Shown: positions 31,463 through 32,257 of the stretch, one piece after another
How positions within the stretch are numbered: the stretch's first letter is position 1
How the letters are laid out: each line of letters begins with the position of its first letter
NCBI GenBank assembly: GCA_965206395.1
Contig: CBDBJK010000022.1
Span: 1 to 32,257 of the forward strand
Direction of reading: 5' to 3'
DNA: 32,257 nucleotides
From: CBDBJK01 sp965206395
GTDB lineage: Bacteria; Chloroflexota; Dehalococcoidia; Lucifugimonadales; CATOSD01
Notes under the pieces: generated by a model
Seen by the model: only the letters and a program-made list of their open reading frames with translations
Databases searched by the model: none
What the model was told of the DNA's origin: nothing
Made by a program: the position numbers and the translations under genes

Positions 31463-31602
31463 AGGGAGGATTCTAGAGCCTGATGTCAGGGGCCTTTATA
31501 ATACCTGACTAGATGCTCTCATAATCTTAGCCTCGGACGACACGCCGTCGCTGATAGCCCATTACCAGTATTCCAAAAACAACGCTCAACGCTACTAGTG
31601 GT

Positions 31603-32257
31603 TCAACGTTTTTGTATTGATGGGTAGAGTGACTTTAGCTTGATGCGCGCATCCTCGGTAGTGAAGCGCCAATCCACTCGTATCACATCCCGGTTGCGTT
31701 GATTCTGCCAAGCATTGACCTCGCCGCGCAGGATGTCTTGATTGGCAATCCGTCGGTCCAGGCACTGTCGAGCCAGCACACCGATCTCTATCTCCGCCAT
31801 ATTCAACCAACTCCCGTGTTTGGGAGTGTAGTGTATCTCCAGTCGCTCAGCTATACGCCTCGCCTCAGCAGGCTCGAATGCCTCGTATAGCGAGGACAGC
31901 TTGTGAGTGTTGAGATTGTCCATTACCAGCACGATCCGGTCTCTGTCAGGGTAGTCCTCGTCGACCAGTTTCTTTATCACATGCGCCCAGTCCACCTTCG
32001 TGCGACGCTCTCTGACCTCGACTCGGCGCCATCCGTCCAACGGTGCAAACAGCATGAACAGGCTGCTCACTCCATTGCGCTCGTATTCGTAGTCGTATGC
32101 CGCCGATAAGCCGGGCGCTGCGGGACGCGGCACTCGCGTCTCCTTGACTTGCTGTTTGCTCGTCTCATCCATGCACACCAGAACCTCATTCCCATCGTAC
32201 GGCCGTTGGTAGACCTCCAGTACGTCTTCCATCACGTCTTCCATCGCGCACACAAAC
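31603..32257 (-). CDS. IS630-family transposase (partial, 5' end beyond the window)
   Basis: The C-terminal 217 or so residues of a DDE_3 transposase: VLVCMDETSKQQV (first Asp), RIVLVMDNLNTHKLSSLYEA (second Asp) and YTPKHGSWLNMAEIEIGVLA (Glu), the three catalytic positions of IS630. The N-terminal HTH half lies past base 32257. The stop is at 31603. No terminal repeat is certain; the element end is probably a few tens of bases below 31603. Whether the element is whole cannot be seen here. Confidence 0.93.
   Translation of the reverse strand, partial: FVCAMEDVMEDVLEVYQRPYDGNEVLVCMDETSKQQVKETRVPRPAAPGLSAAYDYEYERNGVSSLFMLFAPLDGWRRVEVRERRTKVDWAHVIKKLVDEDYPDRDRIVLVMDNLNTHKLSSLYEAFEPAEARRIAERLEIHYTPKHGSWLNMAEIEIGVLARQCLDRRIANQDILRGEVNAWQNQRNRDVIRVDWRFTTEDARIKLKSLYPSIQKR

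Overview
The window reads as a bacterial chromosome segment. The gene mix suggests a Chloroflexota lineage (SAR202 or Dehalococcoidia-like): an enolase-superfamily dehydratase, CaiB-type CoA transferases, several SDR dehydrogenases, a LigB-type dioxygenase, an amidohydrolase, F420/FMN-type split-barrel oxidoreductases and archaellum/pilin-like small proteins. This placement is inference from gene content; no rRNA or other phylogenetic marker apart from ftsY is present. TTG and GTG starts with good Shine-Dalgarno sites are common, and TAG is used as an ordinary stop in several intact genes.

Layout. 1-2.4 kb: a response regulator cut short by an IS3-family element (copy 1). 2.5-4.9 kb: small genes (DUF2283, two split-barrel flavin/F420 proteins, a DUF433 antitoxin-like gene) around ftsY. 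4.9-8.4 kb: a 54-residue small ORF, a decayed IS5-family (IS427-type) element, a LysR regulator and an intact IS5-type element with CTAG target duplications. 8.5-9.5 kb: a thioredoxin-fold (TlpA/redoxin-like) lipoprotein gene whose first active-site Cys codon is TGA, followed by a SECIS-like hairpin. 9.7-16.5 kb: a plus-strand catabolic block (enolase-superfamily protein, NAD-dependent epimerase-like protein, enoyl-CoA hydratase-like protein, two tandem CaiB-family proteins, one with an in-frame TAG) plus a minus-strand PPC/DUF296 gene and an ABC-ATPase remnant. 16.7-22.2 kb, minus strand: a sortase, then an apparent six-gene operon (two SDRs, LigB-like dioxygenase, Mug-like DNA glycosylase, ThpR, zinc-ribbon protein). 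22.4-25.8 kb: a small acidic protein, a cruciform-type repeat, a FIST-domain sensor, a two-domain sulfurtransferase with an in-frame TAG, and an amidohydrolase. 25.9-27.0 kb, minus strand: a 45-residue prepilin-like protein and an archaellum/pilin-like membrane protein. 27.1-28.4 kb: IS3 copy 2, apparently identical to copy 1. 28.6-31.5 kb: an RNB-domain ribonuclease and a methyltransferase. 31.6 kb to the end: an IS630-type transposase running off the window.

The strongest novelty candidate is the TGA-containing redox lipoprotein. The TGA sits exactly where the N-terminal Cys of the WCxxC motif should be, homologous sequence continues in the same frame to a normal stop, and a GC-rich hairpin with a loop G lies at the spacing expected of a bacterial SECIS. 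No selA, selB, selC or selD is visible here, and two other genes carry in-frame TAG codons at non-Cys positions, so a plain nonsense mutation must be excluded. Four IS elements, several gene fragments and the nonsense codons show that this is an actively rearranging accessory region.
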